NCBI RefSeq assembly: GCF_003148665.1 | Contig: NZ_QGGQ01000001.1 | Coordinates: 62,001-126,000 of the forward strand | Reading direction: 5' to 3' | DNA length: 64,000 bases | Source of the DNA: Maribacter polysiphoniae | Lineage (GTDB): Bacteria; Bacteroidota; Bacteroidia; Flavobacteriales; Flavobacteriaceae | Shown: in pieces, positions 9,196 to 19,614 of the stretch | How positions within the stretch are numbered: the first letter of the stretch is position 1 | Layout of the letters: every line of letters starts with the position of its first letter | Program-made: the position numbers and the translations under genes | The notes under the pieces: model-generated | Databases searched by the model: none | What the model was told of the DNA's origin: nothing | The model's input: the letters and a program-made list of their open reading frames with translations, nothing else

Positions 9196-10248
9196 TTAAA
9201 TACCCAGGATTTTTCTTAGAGCATCCTTATCTATTTCGGTACCTGCAAAATCATCAAAGGTCTTTTCGGTAGCCTCTATAATATGGTCTTGAATGAATTG
9301 GGCACCTTCCCTTGCCCCTTGTTCCGGACTTTTAATACAACACTCCCACTCCATTACCGCCCAAACATCACAGCCGTATTGGGTTAGTTTGGAAAAAATA
9401 CTCTTAAAATCTATTTGTCCGTCACCCAACGATCGATATCTACCGGCTCGATCTCCCCAATCATTATAACCGCCGAATGCACCTTTCTTACCCGTAGGGT
9501 TAAATTCGGAATCCTTCACGTGAAAAGACCTGATGAATTCGTGATAATGATCGATGTAGGCAAGATAATCCAATTGTTGAAGTACAAAATGGCTCGGGTC
9601 ATAGAGTATATTCACTCTTTTATGGTTACCAGTTGCCTTGAGAAAACGTTCAAAGGTATCCCCGTCGTGTAAATCCTCGCCCGGATGTATTTCGTAGCAC
9701 ACATCAACCCCTTCCGCGTCAAAATGGTTCAATATGGGCAACCAACGCTTCGCCAATTCCTTAAAACCCATCTCAACCAAACCTTTTGGCCTTTGGGGCC
9801 AAGGATGCATGGTATGCCATAATAGCGACCCAGAAAAAGTGGCATGTGCCTTTATGCCCAATCTGCGACTTGCGGTAGCGGCTTTTTTCACTACTTCGAC
9901 CGCCCATTCCGTCCTGGCTTTTGGGTTGTTCTTAAGCTTGTCGGGGGCGAAACTATCGAACATAAGATCGTAGGCAGGGTGCACGGCCACCAATTGCCCT
10001 TGCAAATGGGTAGACAACTCCGTGATCTCCAAACCGTAAGAATTGACCTTGCCCTTTAGCTCATCGCAATAGGTCTGGCTTTCTGCCGCCTTGTCCAAAT
10101 CAATCAAAAAACCTTCCCATGTAGGTATTTGTATCCCCTTATAACCCAAATCCGATGCCCATTTACACATTCCATCCATGGAATTAAAAGGTGCTTTACT
10201 ATCTACAAATTGCGCCAAAAAAACGGCAGGTCCCTTAATTGTTTTCAT
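9196..10248 (-). CDS. sugar phosphate isomerase/epimerase-like TIM-barrel protein
   Basis: A 350-residue xylose-isomerase-like (AP endonuclease 2 superfamily) TIM barrel without a signal peptide. Metal-site signatures include 'YEIHPGEDLHDGDTF' (Glu and His ligands), 'NILYDPSHFVLQQ' (Asp and His) and 'FIRSFHVKDSEF' (His-Val-Lys-Asp), and 'VMEWECC' near the end supplies a further Glu. The protein probably isomerises or epimerises a free sugar or inositol derivative. The exact substrate cannot be read. Other sugar-type enzymes follow (Gfo/Idh/MocA at 11189, a second TIM barrel at 13157, fucosidase at 14071), suggesting a carbohydrate-use neighbourhood, though the strands are mixed and it is not one operon. 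Confidence 0.85.
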   Translation of the reverse strand: MKTIKGPAVFLAQFVDSKAPFNSMDGMCKWASDLGYKGIQIPTWEGFLIDLDKAAESQTYCDELKGKVNSYGLEITELSTHLQGQLVAVHPAYDLMFDSFAPDKLKNNPKARTEWAVEVVKKAATASRRLGIKAHATFSGSLLWHTMHPWPQRPKGLVEMGFKELAKRWLPILNHFDAEGVDVCYEIHPGEDLHDGDTFERFLKATGNHKRVNILYDPSHFVLQQLDYLAYIDHYHEFIRSFHVKDSEFNPTGKKGAFGGYNDWGDRAGRYRSLGDGQIDFKSIFSKLTQYGCDVWAVMEWECCIKSPEQGAREGAQFIQDHIIEATEKTFDDFAGTEIDKDALRKILGI

Positions 10249-10608
10249 TTGGTATGATTTAATATGGTTATTATACTGACAGTTAAAAGAGTTAGGTCGT
10301 AAATCAAAGAATATACGCTATATTTAATCCTTTGGAAGTTGACCTTTGTTTCTTCGGACTTGATTCATAAAGATAACAAATACATCATAATCCAAATAGT
10401 AATACGATTGGAAGGTGTTTCTGGTACCCGATCAGGATTTTGGATATGGTTTTGCAAAATAAAGCCGGCAACACCAGCTAATATTTTTCCGTTCACTAAA
10501 TTTGAAGTATATGGAATTACCAGCGTACTAAACCATACGCTTTTACGTTTTATAGATTGAGCCACATTGTATCCCGTACAATGGAAGCAATTAAATTACA
10601 ATACGACC
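10249..10608. other. 360-base divergent intergenic region
   Basis: Lies between the minus-strand isomerase and the plus-strand ASCH gene and should hold both promoters. A 66-codon open frame on the minus strand (10365-10565) has no recognisable motif and I do not call it a gene. No strong hairpin or repeat seen. Confidence 0.5.
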
Positions 10609-11076
10609 ATGGATAACGCATCAGCCCGCAATATGTGGGGAGATTACTTAGACAACCATCTGGAAGATGCCTTTGCCGAGGCTCCGAAAACAATGCATTT
10701 TTTTGACAATGAAAAAGATGCCAACGAGTGTGCCCTATTGGTTAAAAATGGAATTAAGAAGGTCATCACCCATTCCCTTTTAGGACTACAATACAGAAAG
10801 GAACCATTACCTAAAATCGGCGACTTTACCGTGGTGACCGATTGGAATGGAAAGGCACAGTGCATTGTGCGCACCACCTCTGTGCAATTGAAACCTTATT
10901 TCAGTATCGATGGGGAATACGCACAATTGGAGGGGGAAGGTGATAAAAGCCTCGCCCATTGGAAAAAAGTACATTGGGATTATTTTACACGGGAACTGGC
11001 ACCCTTTCAAAGGGTACCCCGGGAAAGTATGATCATCGTTTGTGAATCGATTGAAAAGGTTTTTGAAAGAAAATAA
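10609..11076 (+). CDS. ASCH domain-containing protein
   Basis: A 155-residue cytoplasmic protein. The ASCH fold (PUA-like beta barrel, thought to bind RNA or modified nucleotides) is suggested by 'KVITHSLLGLQYRKEPLP', then 'GDFTVVTDWNGKAQCIVRTT' as central strands, and 'GEGDKSLAHWKKVHWDYF', a typical ASCH ending in which a conserved Gly-Asp-Ser precedes Trp residues. I start at the ATG at 10609 ('MDNASARNMW'); the frame continues to a TTG at 10567. A stand-alone gene with no obvious operon partner. RNA-related function is inferred from the family only. Confidence 0.8.
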   Translation: MDNASARNMWGDYLDNHLEDAFAEAPKTMHFFDNEKDANECALLVKNGIKKVITHSLLGLQYRKEPLPKIGDFTVVTDWNGKAQCIVRTTSVQLKPYFSIDGEYAQLEGEGDKSLAHWKKVHWDYFTRELAPFQRVPRESMIIVCESIEKVFERK

Positions 11077-11188
11077 ACAAATCCCTTCCTAAAAAAATCA
11101 TCCAAAAGGCAACCCCTAATTTGCATATACCCCAGCTAATCATGATGTAAAACCGCAAATGGCTTCAACCTTACCCTTTTCCCTGTAT

Positions 11189-12331
11189 TTATTGATTTTC
11201 CAAATCGACCCAAACATTACCCCCTTTATGTGAGGCCACGGTAGCTTCGATAAAGTCCATGCCACGAACACCATCCAGCATTGTAGGGAATTCCCCATCG
11301 TTATATTCCTGGTTCCTAATAGCCTTTGCCGCCCCCTTATAAATATTGGCCATCGCATCAAAAATACCCTCAGGATGACCTGCTGGCAATTTTGTGCCAT
11401 CCAAGGAAAACGCTGAATTATAAGCATGCCCTGGTTTATAGATCTTGGTAGGTTCCGTATCGCTTAAGAGATATAGGAAATTAGGGTCTTCCTGTTGCCA
11501 CTTAAACGCCCCTTTTTCACCATAAATAGAAATCGCCAGTCCATTTTCCTCACCAGTGGCCACTTGACTGGCCCGTATAACCCCTTTTACATGGTCTCCC
11601 ATTCTTACCAACACGGTACCGTCAATATCCATAGGGTTATCGTTATATAGATAATTGAAATCGCTTAAAATTGATTTTACCTTAAGTCCGGTAGTGTATT
11701 CCAGCATATTAAAGGCATGTACCCCAATATCACCCATACAGGAACTGACACCTGCCTTTTCCGGGTCTAATCGCCACACAGAGGCGCGTTTCTCCTTATC
11801 ATGGATTATGGTATTGATCCAGCCTTGATAATAAACGGCATCTACCTTGTGGATTTTCCCCAAAACGCCGGCCTTTATCATTTCCCGCATTTGGCGTACC
11901 ATAGGATAACCGGTATAGGTATGGGTCAATGCAAATACGGTTCCTGCGTTCTTATGGGCCGTTTGTAATTCCTTCGCCTCTTGCAATGTGGTTGTCATCG
12001 GTTTTTCACAAATTACATGAAATCCGTTTTCCAACAATTTCAAGGCCATCGGGTAATGCAGGTAGTTTGGAGTCAAGATCGCGCATACCTGAACACGTTC
12101 ATTTTCTGGCAATCCCATTTCCTCAACAACAAAAGTGTCGAAATCACTATAAACGCGATCCAATGGCATATCGATTTCACTGGCAAACGCCTTGTTCCTT
12201 TCAAAATCGGGGGTAAAAACAGCAGCCACTATTTCATAATTATCATTGATCTGTGAGGCTACGCGATGTAAAATCCCAATAAGGGAATCACCACTACCTC
12301 CTAAAACCCCAAGTCTAAGTTTTTTTGGCAT
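11189..12331 (-). CDS. Gfo/Idh/MocA family oxidoreductase
   Basis: NAD(P)-dependent sugar or inositol dehydrogenase type, 380 residues, no signal peptide. The N-terminal Rossmann fold begins 'LRLGVLGGSGDSLIG', a variant of GxGxxG. 'VICEKPMTTTLQEAKEL' carries the family's EKP motif (catalytic Lys), and 'GDIGVHAFNML' the second-domain His region. The substrate is not evident. The DinB gene lies upstream on the same strand with a 143-base gap. The nearby TIM-barrel isomerases make a sugar-processing role likely, by context only. Confidence 0.92.
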   Translation of the reverse strand: MPKKLRLGVLGGSGDSLIGILHRVASQINDNYEIVAAVFTPDFERNKAFASEIDMPLDRVYSDFDTFVVEEMGLPENERVQVCAILTPNYLHYPMALKLLENGFHVICEKPMTTTLQEAKELQTAHKNAGTVFALTHTYTGYPMVRQMREMIKAGVLGKIHKVDAVYYQGWINTIIHDKEKRASVWRLDPEKAGVSSCMGDIGVHAFNMLEYTTGLKVKSILSDFNYLYNDNPMDIDGTVLVRMGDHVKGVIRASQVATGEENGLAISIYGEKGAFKWQQEDPNFLYLLSDTEPTKIYKPGHAYNSAFSLDGTKLPAGHPEGIFDAMANIYKGAAKAIRNQEYNDGEFPTMLDGVRGMDFIEATVASHKGGNVWVDLENQ

Positions 12332-12474
12332 GAATTACTCTTTTTTTAAATCTTATAAAATCAACTACTTAATTTTGAACCATTGTTTTAAAGCAGGACC
12401 AAACCTGTTAGTGTCTATCGTAGTAGGAACCGTCAAAACCCAAAAACCAAGTTTTCGTCTCCATTCCTTGGTAT

Positions 12475-12918
12475 TTACCGTTTGTAAAAGGCATAATCCA
12501 TATTGATAGGCTCCAAACCATTGGCCCGAAAATCCATCGCTATCTGTGCCCTATGGTGTGTAGAATGGTTGATGACTTGAAAAAGCATCTCTTGAATGGT
12601 ATTGGTGAACAATCTGCCTTCGGTATTCTCATAATCAACACGCTTTTCAAACTCATTGGTATGGGTGACAATATCAAAAGAGGTTCTTTGATTGTCGTAA
12701 TGTACATCCGCCCAATCCGATATCGGCTGGCTTTGCCATATTTTATAACTAATGGGTTTGGTAAGGATTCTTGAATTCCATAAATGATGGGCATTTAGAA
12801 TATGGCTAAAAAGCTCAATACTCCTATCCGGTACTTTATCGAATTTCTTACATTCTTCAATCAATTTTTTATTGCAATAAAAATTGTAATCAAACAAATG
12901 ATTAAAAAAGACCTTCAT
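12475..12918 (-). CDS. DinB family protein
   Basis: A 147-residue four-helix-bundle protein of the DinB/YfiT metalloenzyme superfamily. The three metal-binding His positions look present: 'FSHILNAHHLWNSR' (helix 2) and 'QVINHSTHHRAQI' (helix 4, the HxxxHR-type end). The family includes thiol transferases and many proteins of unknown substrate; despite the name, no DNA-repair role is implied. The start ATG at 12918 fits normal length. It is followed on the same strand by the Gfo/Idh/MocA gene. Confidence 0.85.
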   Translation of the reverse strand: MKVFFNHLFDYNFYCNKKLIEECKKFDKVPDRSIELFSHILNAHHLWNSRILTKPISYKIWQSQPISDWADVHYDNQRTSFDIVTHTNEFEKRVDYENTEGRLFTNTIQEMLFQVINHSTHHRAQIAMDFRANGLEPINMDYAFYKR

Positions 12919-13156
12919 AAAATTGTTTGTTAGTTTAACTTTTTAGCCCAATCTAGGTTTTTTAAATGTAGAAAAATTATTTAATATTTATGCTTCAAGA
13001 AGACAAACAATTTAATATCTTGAGGATGAAATACCTACCATTACTTTCAAGACTTACGAAATACCTTTAAGAAATAAGCCATATCGAACCAAAATATCGC
13101 CCGTACCAAATAGGATCGCATACCATTTAGCCGATAAACCAAATTAAAACCAACCG

Positions 13157-14068
13157 ATGAAAAGAAGAAGTTTTATTCAAAAGACCGCTCTTACCACAGG
13201 AGCAATTTCCATGACCGGAAGCTTGGCATTTTCCAATTCCAAAGAAGTTACAAAACCCGGTTTCAATCTAAAATATGCCCCTCATTTAGGTATGTTCAAA
13301 GAACATGCCGGTAAAGACCCTATTGATCAGATCAACTTTATGGCCGATCAGGGATTTACCGCATTTGAGGATAACGGAATGATGAAACGTGATGTATCCC
13401 TCCAAACCAAAATGGGGGAGACCCTTGCCAAACGCAATATGACCATGGGCGTATTCGTTGTCGAAAAAGGCGGCAATATGGCGAATACCCTTGCTGCAGG
13501 CAAAAAGGAACACATTGATATTTTCTTGGACGGATGCAAAAAGGCCGTGGAAGTGGCAAAACGCGTAAACGCCAAATGGATGACCGTTGTGCCCGGGGGC
13601 TATCAAAGAAATTTGCCGATAGGCATCCAAAATGCAAATGTCATTGAAGCGTTACGCAGGGGCGCTGAAATACTAGAACCCCACGGTTTGGCCATGGTTT
13701 TGGAGCCTCTTTCCGATTCACCCGATCTTTACTTACAAACATCGGAACAAACCTATCTGATCTGCAAAGGTGTCAATAGCCCTTCATGCAAGATCCTATA
13801 TGACATTTACCATATGCAGAAGAATGAAGGTAACCTCATTCACAATATGGACCTAACCTGGGAGGAAATCGCCTATATCCAAATCGGGGACAACCCAGGA
13901 AGAAAAGAACCGACCACGGGTGAAATCAACTATAGAAACATTTTCAAGTGGATCCACGAAAAAGGATTTGAAGGAATCCTTGGTATGGAGCACGGGAACT
14001 CACAACAAGGCAAAACGGGTGAACAGGCCGTTATAGATGCTTATCGTAAGGTCGATGGTTTTATGTAG
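13157..14068 (+). CDS. hydroxypyruvate isomerase-like TIM-barrel protein with Tat-type signal
   Basis: A 303-residue xylose-isomerase-like TIM barrel. The N-terminus 'MKRRSFIQKTALTTGAIS' has the twin-arginine pattern (RRSFIQK) and a hydrophobic stretch, so export by Tat is likely. Metal and active-site positions are suggested by 'MVLEPLSDSPDLYLQT' (Glu), 'CKILYDIYHMQKNEGN' (Asp, His), 'YIQIGDNPGRKEPTTGEIN' and 'GILGMEHGNS' (final Glu). This pattern matches hydroxypyruvate isomerase (Hyi) relatives, but flavobacterial exported members have no established substrate. It ends 2 bases from the stop of the convergent fucosidase gene. Confidence 0.85.
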   Translation: MKRRSFIQKTALTTGAISMTGSLAFSNSKEVTKPGFNLKYAPHLGMFKEHAGKDPIDQINFMADQGFTAFEDNGMMKRDVSLQTKMGETLAKRNMTMGVFVVEKGGNMANTLAAGKKEHIDIFLDGCKKAVEVAKRVNAKWMTVVPGGYQRNLPIGIQNANVIEALRRGAEILEPHGLAMVLEPLSDSPDLYLQTSEQTYLICKGVNSPSCKILYDIYHMQKNEGNLIHNMDLTWEEIAYIQIGDNPGRKEPTTGEINYRNIFKWIHEKGFEGILGMEHGNSQQGKTGEQAVIDAYRKVDGFM

Positions 14069-14070
14069 TT

Positions 14071-15396
14071 TTATTTTAAGGTGATTTCGATAATCGTATC
14101 GACCCCATCTTTTTTATTCTTTGGAATTTCAAGAAGTAGCCCATATTTATCCAAACGGTGGCTTACCTTGCTCTTATCCTTAAAGAAAACGACGGATTGT
14201 ACTTTTTCCTTAAAGGGCTGAACCAATAAAACATCCTTGTCCCAATCCAGGATATGAAGGTATAGTTTTTTACCTTTTTGGGTAGAAACACCCCAATCCT
14301 CTGCAGCTACGATTCCCCTTCGGGTACCATAAATGGTTTCCCCATTCTCTGCTATCCAATCACCCATGGCTTTTAATGATGCTTTGTGTTCGGGTTGTAT
14401 CTGACCATTGGGCATAGGGCCTACATTCAATAAGAGATTGGCATTACGTCCTGCGGACTTCACCAACATATGCACCAATTCCTTAGGCGATTTATGGTTT
14501 TGGTCCATAAGGTTAAAACCCCAGGAACCATTAATGGTCAAACACATTTCCAAAGGCAATTGGCTTATATGTGAACCCTGCCACCCTGTGGTATTCTCCC
14601 CGGGCAAATCCTGCTCAAACATTTGAAAATCCTCTCCAGGATATGGTTTCACATGGTGGTTACTGCCTATTAAAGCTCCGGGCTGTAACTTGTGTATGAG
14701 TTGATAGGTTGTTCCCAACTTCCAATCCGCATCTTTTTTATCCCACATGCCATCAAACCAAATTCCCCCTATTGGACCATAATCGGTAAGTAATTCGGTC
14801 AATTGTCCATTCATATAATCGAGATAAGCATCCCAGTCCCCAGATTCATCCCTGCCGGTAAATCCCTGTCCCGTTCTTCCCCGAGGATAATAATCAGGAT
14901 GATGCCAATCCAATTGTGAATAATAAAAGAAGAGCTTAATATCCTGCTTGCGACATTCCTCGGCCAACATCCTAATGATATCCTTGCCATATGGGGTTTT
15001 ATCAACGATATTATAATCAGAGATCTTTGAGTCATACATGGCAAAACCATCATGATGCTTCGTAGTTATGGTAATGTATTTCATACCGGCATCCTTTACC
15101 ATTCGAACCCACTCCGCCGCATCGAAATCCACAGGATTAAAGAAAGAAGGAAGCTTTTCATACTGTTTTATGGGTATTTTCTTATTTTGCATGATCCATT
15201 CGGCGATTCCCGGATCACCTCCTCCGCCAAGAACACTATAGACCCCCCAATGGACGAACATCCCAAACTTTGCGTCTTGGAACCATTGCCTATTCTCTAA
15301 ATTTTCCTGTGTAGGCTTATAACCCTCCTGTGCCCCTAAACTATTCGACAAGAGTAAAACGGAGAACAATACGAGGAATGATTTATTGATTTTCAT
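14071..15396 (-). CDS. alpha-L-fucosidase, GH29 family
   Basis: Secreted glycoside hydrolase, 441 residues. The signal peptide (residues 1-22, ending 'NSLGAQ') is followed by the GH29 catalytic barrel. 'QDAKFGMFVHWGVYSVLGG' lies at the start, 'YITITTKHHDGFAMYDS' carries the substrate-binding His-His, and 'GPIGGIWFDGMWDKKD' carries the catalytic nucleophile Asp (WFDG). The acid/base region is less certain. A small C-terminal beta domain follows. Fucose from marine algal polysaccharides is a plausible target (inference). The neighbouring isomerase-type enzymes fit carbohydrate use. No SusC/SusD pair is in the window, so this is not a full polysaccharide utilisation locus. Confidence 0.93.
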   Translation of the reverse strand: MKINKSFLVLFSVLLLSNSLGAQEGYKPTQENLENRQWFQDAKFGMFVHWGVYSVLGGGGDPGIAEWIMQNKKIPIKQYEKLPSFFNPVDFDAAEWVRMVKDAGMKYITITTKHHDGFAMYDSKISDYNIVDKTPYGKDIIRMLAEECRKQDIKLFFYYSQLDWHHPDYYPRGRTGQGFTGRDESGDWDAYLDYMNGQLTELLTDYGPIGGIWFDGMWDKKDADWKLGTTYQLIHKLQPGALIGSNHHVKPYPGEDFQMFEQDLPGENTTGWQGSHISQLPLEMCLTINGSWGFNLMDQNHKSPKELVHMLVKSAGRNANLLLNVGPMPNGQIQPEHKASLKAMGDWIAENGETIYGTRRGIVAAEDWGVSTQKGKKLYLHILDWDKDVLLVQPFKEKVQSVVFFKDKSKVSHRLDKYGLLLEIPKNKKDGVDTIIEITLK

Positions 15397-15743
15397 TGGT
15401 ATATGGCTTTAGTTGGATTAAACATGGATGTAGATATTATAGGGTATTAAATATACTAAAAGCCTGTTAGTTTTTGGATGAATCCCGTTGTAATTTTATA
15501 ATGGATCCATGGATTTTCAACCTTGGGCTCAAAAAGACAATTCCATAACACAGGTCCATTATTTCAGGTTCACTTGTTCCATTCTATAGTGGCTTATCAA
15601 ACACCTCTCTTACTAAATCCTTAAAAATTGAAATCCACATTTAAGTTTAACTTTATTTTTTAACATTATATTGATTTATTTAACAATTTTTACGGCATCT
15701 AATTACGAATTTGAAACGTATATACTTAAATATTCTCCAAATT
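15397..15743. other. 347-base intergenic region, AT-rich
   Basis: Upstream of the fucosidase (minus) and of the small frameshifted membrane ORF (plus). Very AT-rich around 15640-15730. I see no repeat, hairpin or further ORF that I would support. Confidence 0.5.
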
Positions 15744-15924
15744 ATGGACAAATACACGATCATATTACTCATTTATATTGCGGCGTACACACTTTCCTTA
15801 GCCTTGAAGCCTTACTATTTCAAGAAACAATAAACTAGCAAGGAAGTTCCCCGATTTTTACTCCGTAATACTGGGGATGATAGCTTGTGTTTTGTACGGA
15901 TACCAAAATGTCACTTGGGAATAA
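15744..15924 (+). pseudogene. tiny two-helix membrane protein, apparently frameshifted
   Basis: ATG at 15744 gives 29 codons, 'MDKYTIILLIYIAAYTLSLA' then 'LKPYYFKKQ', ending at TAA (15831-15833). Without a gap, the +1 frame from 15832 continues as 'KLARKFPDFYSVILGMIACV' then 'LYGYQNVTWE' with a stop at 15922-15924. Each half is one hydrophobic helix, and the two join naturally at a Lys-rich hinge into a ~60-residue two-helix protein. A strong terminator follows at 15931. Either a single-base change broke a small gene, or two tiny ORFs, or a +1 frameshift, are used. No family recognised. Confidence 0.5.
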
Positions 15925-15930
15925 AATATA

Positions 15931-15960
15931 AAAAACCCTGACGGAACCGTCAGGGTTTTT
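15931..15960. terminator. bidirectional rho-independent terminator
   Basis: AAAAACCCTGACGG-AAC-CGTCAGGGTTTTT hairpin: 13-base arms with A-tract and T-tract on either side. It serves both the small plus-strand ORF ending at 15924 and the minus-strand nrdA ending at 16009. Confidence 0.9.
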
Positions 15961-16008
15961 CTTTTCAATAAACACTATCACACATACCGAAATCGAATCG
16001 GTATTCCA

Positions 16009-18492
16009 TTATGAACCGCACATTAGGCAGTCATCATCGGCCTGGCCTTCCTTGGCCCGCGCGATCATTTCTTTCATTTCCTCGGGAGTCATTGGCTGAA
16101 CATCCATCCCGTCATTTTGCGGCGCAATCGGGGTTGGGGTCACTTCTATGGTTTTTGCCGTTTTAACTGCAACTGGGGCAACAGAAACTGTAGCCGTTTC
16201 CTCAACAGGAACCTCTTTCTTCTTGCTATTGTCCAGAGTGAATTTAATGGCATCTACCGCCGACTTCGTCCTCAAGTAATACATTCCCGTCTTCAACCCA
16301 CTCTTCCAAGCGTAAAAGTGCATTGAGGTCAATTTGGAATAATTCGCATTCTCCATAAAGAGATTCAGGGATTGACTTTGATCGATAAAGTACCCTCTTT
16401 GGCGACTCATATCAATAATATCCTTCATGCTAAGCTCCCAGACCGTTTTATACAAATCCCGGATTTCTTGCGGAATGGTCTCAATATGCTGAATGGAACC
16501 ATTGGCCCTCATAAGCTCTTGCTTCATATTCTCGTTCCACATACCCAGATTGACCAAATCTTCCAACAAATGCTTGTTTACCACAATAAACTCACCAGAA
16601 AGCACCCTTCTCGTATATATATTGGATGTGTAGGGTTCAAAACATTCGTTATTGCCTAAAATCTGTGATGTGGAAGCGGTTGGCATCGGTGCCACCAATA
16701 AGGAATTGCGAACGCCATGTTTTTTAACTTCCTTACGTAATTTGCCCCAATCCCAACGACCTGAAAGTTCCTCATCCTCGATACCCCAAAGATTGTGTTG
16801 GAATTCACCTTGGGATATTGGAGAACCCTCATAAGTAGAATAAGCCCCCTCAACCTTGGCTGCTTCCATAGAGGCTGTAACCGCTGCAAAGTACAGGGTT
16901 TCGAAGATTTCCTGGTTCAATTTCTTGGCCTCATCACTGGTAAATGGCATGCGCAATAGAATAAAAGCATCCGCCAAACCTTGTACCCCCAAACCAACAG
17001 GTCTATGTCGCATGTTCGAGTTTTCAGCCTCTTTGACCGGATAGTAATTTCTATCGATAACCTTGTTCAAGTTCTTGGTGACCCTTTTGGTGACCCTAAA
17101 TAACTCTTTATGGTCAAATTCCCCGTTCTTAACAAACATGGGCAATGCAATAGAGGCCAGGTTACATACCGCAACCTCATCAGGTGAGGTATACTCCATG
17201 ATCTCGGTGCACAAATTTGACGAACGAATAGTACCAAGGTTTTTTTGGTTGCTCTTGCGGTTCGCCGCATCCTTGTACAACATATATGGGGTACCGGTCT
17301 CGATTTGGGACTCCAATATCTTCTCCCAAAGTTCCCTAGCCTTAACGGTCTTACGCCCTTTACCTTCCGCTTCATATTTTAAGTAAAGCGCTTCAAACTC
17401 CTCGCCGTGTGTGGTGAAAAGACCCGGGCATTCATTAGGACACATCAATGTCCATTTTTCATTACCCTCAACCCGTTTCATGAACAAGTCGGAAATCCAC
17501 ATGGCATAAAAAAGATCACGCGCACGCATCTCTTCCTTACCATGGTTCTTTTTCAATTCAAGGAATTCGAAAATATCGGCATGCCAAGGTTCCATATAAA
17601 CCGCAAAGCTTCCTTTACGTTTTCCGCCTCCTTGATCCACATACCTTGCCGTATCGTTGAAAACCTGTAACATGGGTACAATTCCGTTGGAAGTACCATT
17701 GGTACCGGCAATATATGATCCTGTAGCCCGTACATTGTGAATAGACAACCCTATGCCACCCGCCGATTGTGAGATTTTTGCCGTTTGTTTTAATGTATCA
17801 TAGATCCCTTCGATACTATCGTCTTTCATGGCCAAAAGAAAACAGGACGACATCTGGGGTTTCGGGGTCCCGGAATTGAAAAGTGTCGGGGTTGCATGGG
17901 TAAAATACTTTTTGGACATCAACTCATAGGTTTCCTTTACCGCTTCCAAATCATCCAAATGTATCCCTACGGATACACGCATCAACATATGCTGCGGCCG
18001 TTCTGCAATCTGTCCGTTCAATTTTAGGAGATAGGAACGTTCCAAGGTTTTAAAACCAAAGTAATCATATCCAAAATCACGATTATAAATAATGGTCGAA
18101 TCCAAGGTCTCCGCGTTTTCGGAAATCACCTTATACACCTCATCGGAAAGCAAGGGTGCTTTCTTTCCTGTCCTAGGATTCACATAGGTGTAGAGGTCCC
18201 TCATCGTTTCCGAGAAAGACTTTTTAGTATTTTTATGTAGGTTGGAAACAGAAATACGTGCAGCCAATTTCGCATAATCAGGATGCATGGTGGTCATGGT
18301 AGCCGCTATTTCTGCAGCCAAATTATCCAATTCCGATGTGGTAACCCCATCATAAAGTCCTTCTATAACACGCATGGCCACCTTCAATGGGTCTACTAGG
18401 TCGTTAAGGCCATAGCATAATTTTCTAACCCTGGCCGTGATCTTATCGAACATTACCACTTCTTTTCTTCCGTCTCTTTTTATTACATACAT
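16009..18492 (-). CDS. nrdA: ribonucleoside-diphosphate reductase, alpha subunit
   Basis: Class I ribonucleotide reductase large subunit, 827 residues, makes dNDPs from NDPs with the beta subunit. An N-terminal ATP cone starts at '[17 protein letters not shown]'. Active-site residues are seen in '[12 protein letters not shown]' (Cys) and '[11 protein letters not shown]' (Asn-x-Cys-x-Glu triad). The C-terminus 'DDCLMCGS' holds the CxxC pair that relays electrons from thioredoxin. A Pro/Val/Thr-rich linker precedes it at about 770-805. It lies 135 bases downstream of nrdB on the same strand. The gap contains a small inverted repeat (AAGGCC-ATA-GGCCTT at 18544-18558) of unknown role. A strong terminator follows the gene. 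Confidence 0.97.
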   Translation of the reverse strand: MYVIKRDGRKEVVMFDKITARVRKLCYGLNDLVDPLKVAMRVIEGLYDGVTTSELDNLAAEIAATMTTMHPDYAKLAARISVSNLHKNTKKSFSETMRDLYTYVNPRTGKKAPLLSDEVYKVISENAETLDSTIIYNRDFGYDYFGFKTLERSYLLKLNGQIAERPQHMLMRVSVGIHLDDLEAVKETYELMSKKYFTHATPTLFNSGTPKPQMSSCFLLAMKDDSIEGIYDTLKQTAKISQSAGGIGLSIHNVRATGSYIAGTNGTSNGIVPMLQVFNDTARYVDQGGGKRKGSFAVYMEPWHADIFEFLELKKNHGKEEMRARDLFYAMWISDLFMKRVEGNEKWTLMCPNECPGLFTTHGEEFEALYLKYEAEGKGRKTVKARELWEKILESQIETGTPYMLYKDAANRKSNQKNLGTIRSSNLCTEIMEYTSPDEVAVCNLASIALPMFVKNGEFDHKELFRVTKRVTKNLNKVIDRNYYPVKEAENSNMRHRPVGLGVQGLADAFILLRMPFTSDEAKKLNQEIFETLYFAAVTASMEAAKVEGAYSTYEGSPISQGEFQHNLWGIEDEELSGRWDWGKLRKEVKKHGVRNSLLVAPMPTASTSQILGNNECFEPYTSNIYTRRVLSGEFIVVNKHLLEDLVNLGMWNENMKQELMRANGSIQHIETIPQEIRDLYKTVWELSMKDIIDMSRQRGYFIDQSQSLNLFMENANYSKLTSMHFYAWKSGLKTGMYYLRTKSAVDAIKFTLDNSKKKEVPVEETATVSVAPVAVKTAKTIEVTPTPIAPQNDGMDVQPMTPEEMKEMIARAKEGQADDDCLMCGS

Positions 18493-18627
18493 TGAGTTAA
18501 AATTGTTTATTGTTATTATCTGTTAGTGTATACATTCATGTATAAGGCCATAGGCCTTAAACGCAGTGCAAATAGGCAAACTCCTATTGGGTATCACCCC
18601 TATAAGTATCCTATAATCAACCCGTGC

Positions 18628-19614
18628 CTAGAAATCAGCGTCGAAACTGATTTTTTGGGAATCTTCGTCCTTGTCCTTGTTTAAAACACCGGCTTTTTGG
18701 TATTCTGACACCCTTTTCTCAAAGAAATTGGTTTTTCCTTGAAGTGATATCATATCCATGAAATCGAAAGGATTGGTCGAATTATAGACCTTATCACATT
18801 CCAGTTCTACCAATAACCGATCGGTAACAAACTCCAAATATTGCGTCATCAGTTTTGAATTCATCCCTATTAGGCTTACCGGTAAGGACTCGGTTATAAA
18901 CTCCCGCTCAATATTCAAGGCATCGACAATAATTTCAGTAATACGTTTTTTAGGCACTTTGTTTATGATGTGGTGCTTATGAAGATGTACGGCATAATCG
19001 CAGTGCATTCCCTCATCCCTGGATATAAGTTCGTTGGAAAAGGTCAACCCAGGCATTAAACCTCTTTTCTTTAACCAAAAAATGGAACAGAAAGAACCTG
19101 AAAAGAAAATACCCTCCACGGCCGCAAAGGCAATCAACCTTTCGGCAAAACTGGGGGATTCTATCCATTTTAAGGCCCAATCGGCCTTCTTTTTTATTGC
19201 AGGAAAGTTTTCAATGGCCCTAAAAAGGATATCCTTTTCCTTTTCATCCTTAACATAGGTATCTATCAGCAGGGAATACGTTTCGGAATGGATATTCTCC
19301 ATCATTATTTGGAAGCCATAGAAAAATTTAGCCTCGGAATATTGCACTTCATTGACGAAATTCTCAGCCAGATTCTCATTTACAATTCCATCGGATGCAG
19401 CAAAAAATGCCAATATGTGTTTGATGAAATACTTTTCATCATCACTCAATTTATTGTTCCAATCGGCAAGATCTTGATGAAGATCGATTTCTTCGGCTGT
19501 CCAGATACACGCCTCTTGTTTTTTATACCAATCCCATAAATCATGGTGTTGTATTGGGAAGATCACAAAACGATCTTTGTTCTCCTGTAAAATGGGCTCT
19601 AAGGCTTCTGGCAT
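18628..19614 (-). CDS. nrdB: ribonucleoside-diphosphate reductase, beta subunit
   Basis: Class I ribonucleotide reductase small subunit, 328 residues, carries the di-iron centre and radical. Iron ligands are in '[16 protein letters not shown]' (Glu), '[20 protein letters not shown]' (Glu-x-x-His), and '[20 protein letters not shown]' plus '[17 protein letters not shown]' (Glu...His). The Tyr in 'HSETYSLL' sits near the expected radical position. The C-terminal tail for docking to the alpha subunit ends in '[11 protein letters not shown]'. First gene of the nrdB-nrdA pair; the promoter should lie in the long upstream region. No convincing NrdR box was seen. Confidence 0.96.
   Translation of the reverse strand: MPEALEPILQENKDRFVIFPIQHHDLWDWYKKQEACIWTAEEIDLHQDLADWNNKLSDDEKYFIKHILAFFAASDGIVNENLAENFVNEVQYSEAKFFYGFQIMMENIHSETYSLLIDTYVKDEKEKDILFRAIENFPAIKKKADWALKWIESPSFAERLIAFAAVEGIFFSGSFCSIFWLKKRGLMPGLTFSNELISRDEGMHCDYAVHLHKHHIINKVPKKRITEIIVDALNIEREFITESLPVSLIGMNSKLMTQYLEFVTDRLLVELECDKVYNSTNPFDFMDMISLQGKTNFFEKRVSEYQKAGVLNKDKDEDSQKISFDADF

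Noticed and set aside
10365-10565. 66-codon minus-strand ORF between the isomerase and ASCH genes
   Set aside because: No motif, no clear start signal, and it lies in a divergent promoter region; an equally long plus-strand frame covers the same bases.
14071-15396. Polysaccharide utilisation locus around the fucosidase
   Set aside because: No SusC/SusD pair or further glycoside hydrolases nearby; only loosely related sugar enzymes.
18544-18558. AAGGCC-ATA-GGCCTT between nrdB and nrdA as a terminator
   Set aside because: Short 6-bp stem without a clear U-tract, lying inside a likely operon; kept only as a remark.
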